6,553 bases of DNA from NCBI GenBank assembly GCA_964610885.1, contig CAZSWR010000133.1, forward strand, positions 1 through 6,553, given 5' to 3'. A program made the position numbers and the translations under genes. This DNA comes from CAZSWR01 sp964610885 (GTDB lineage Bacteria; Bacteroidota; Ignavibacteria; Kapaibacteriales; UBA2268). This document shows positions 5,845-6,553 of the stretch, in pieces. The notes below the pieces were generated by a model. That model saw only the letters and a list, made by a program, of their open reading frames with translations, was not told the DNA's origin and made no database searches. Within the stretch, counting starts at the first letter, position 1. The number at the start of each line of letters is the position of its first letter.

Positions 5845-6384
5845 ATGGACAGAATCGTTCTTAACGGTAAAACATTTGATAAATACATTGAGCAGGGCGA
5901 AGTGCTTGCCGCAATCAAGCGCGTCGGAGAGCAGATCAATCACGATTACGTCGGCAAGAAGCCGCTTTTCATCGTGGTGCTCAAGGGCGCAATGTTCTTC
6001 GCAGTGGAGCTGATGAAGAATATCGAACTCGAATGCACAATGGACGTGGCCTCGGCGAAGAGCTATGGCGCTTCGATGACGTCTGCCGGGCAGGTGCAAA
6101 TCAATTTGCCGGATTTGGATTTCTCGGGCCAGGACGTAATCATACTCGAAGACATTATCGACACGGGCCACACTCTCAAGAAAATGAGTGAGGAAATCTT
6201 GGCCAAGCACCCCGCTTCGCTCGAAATTGCAGTGCTCGTTACCAAGCCCGCCCAGCGCGAGGTCGAAGTCGATGTCAAATACATCGGCATGGAAGTGCCA
6301 CCGAAATTCATCGTTGGCCTGGGATTCGACTACGCAGAATACGGCCGCAACCTGAAGCACATTTATGCGCACATTGGCGACTAA
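5845..6384 (+). CDS. hpt: Hypoxanthine (guanine) phosphoribosyltransferase
   Basis: The 179-residue cytosolic enzyme salvages hypoxanthine, and probably guanine, by joining it to PRPP to form IMP or GMP. It has the family's full set of signatures: LKG at 46-48 (the PPi-binding loop), SYG at 73-75 on the flexible loop, and the PRPP-binding stretch VIILEDIIDTGHTL (98-111) with Glu102, Asp103, Asp106 and Thr110. It also has Lys134 for the purine ring, and Phe155 and Asp162 in the C-terminal FIVGLGFDY block. Length is typical. The start at 5845 is preferred because the signature N-terminus begins there and AAGGG (5833-5837) precedes it by seven bases; the same frame is open back into tilS but that part is not Hpt-like. 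It follows tilS on the same strand, an arrangement known from many bacteria, where ftsH often comes next. No ftsH start is seen in the remaining bases. Confidence 0.96.
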   Translation: MDRIVLNGKTFDKYIEQGEVLAAIKRVGEQINHDYVGKKPLFIVVLKGAMFFAVELMKNIELECTMDVASAKSYGASMTSAGQVQINLPDLDFSGQDVIILEDIIDTGHTLKKMSEEILAKHPASLEIAVLVTKPAQREVEVDVKYIGMEVPPKFIVGLGFDYAEYGRNLKHIYAHIGD

Positions 6385-6400
6385 TCGAAGATCTCGATTA
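6382..6400. terminator. Small stem-loop overlapping the hpt stop codon
   Basis: TAATCGA (6382-6388) and TCGATTA (6394-6400) are perfect seven-base arms around a five-base loop, the first arm beginning with the hpt stop codon. It lacks a T run and is AT-rich, so it is at best a weak terminator or a 3' end stabiliser. Confidence 0.25.
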
Positions 6401-6426
6401 TAGAAAATATCTTAACTCTGATTCAC

Positions 6427-6498
6427 CTGATGTGCTGATGTGATGATGATGCGGTGAAAATAGTTGCAAGTAAAAAGGTAAAAGTAGCAAGTAGAAAG
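6427..6498 (+). repeat. Short tandem and spaced repeats in the region after hpt
   Basis: CTGATGTG occurs twice in tandem (6427-6434, 6435-6442) and runs into ATGATGATG. Further on, GCAAGTAAAAAG (6466-6477) and GCAAGTAGAAAG (6487-6498) are copies differing at one position, 21 bases apart. The whole 6385-6553 stretch has no supportable gene and looks like ordinary degenerate intergenic sequence. Confidence 0.55.
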
Positions 6499-6553
6499 AT
6501 GTCTTGTCCTGAAATAGGTTGACTAACTTACGTAAACAATCTCGGATTAGCAA

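Overview
The window reads as a chromosomal stretch from a member of the Bacteroidota / Chlorobiota / Ignavibacteria / Kapabacteria assemblage. Three things suggest this. The first gene carries what looks like a type IX secretion (Por) C-terminal sorting domain. Several starts lack a strong Shine-Dalgarno. AT-rich motifs of the form TAnnTTTG lie upstream of ribBA and tilS. The phylum-level assignment is an inference; no rRNA or tRNA marker is present.

Layout. 1-118 is leader sequence. 119-703 and 705-1391 are two tandem small exported proteins in AT-rich DNA, one base apart, neither with a function I can name; the first appears to be a very small T9SS cargo. They meet ribBA (1471-2670, minus strand) tail to tail across an imperfect hairpin at 1411-1453 that could terminate both sides. 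ribBA is a complete bifunctional riboflavin gene (DHBP synthase plus GTP cyclohydrolase II). It diverges from the largest gene across a 154-base AT-rich intergenic region. That gene (2825-5758, plus) encodes tRNA(Ile)-lysidine synthase, TilS, with an extraordinary N-terminal extension of about 500 residues: a Lys/Ala/Ser-rich histone-H1-like half, then an Arg/Asp-rich half with an Arg-rich block and a (D/E)-R-x repeat tract. hpt (hypoxanthine phosphoribosyltransferase, 5845-6384) follows on the same strand after 86 bases containing a GC-rich hairpin. The last 169 bases hold no gene, only short repeats.

How they fit together. ribBA feeds flavin synthesis from GTP and ribulose 5-phosphate, hpt salvages purines, and TilS modifies the AUA-decoding tRNA. 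The tilS-hpt adjacency is a recurrent bacterial arrangement, often followed by ftsH, which is not seen here. The most unusual item is the TilS extension. It is in frame with the enzyme over about 1.5 kb without a stop, and there is no ATG that could give an intact TilS catalytic domain without at least part of it.
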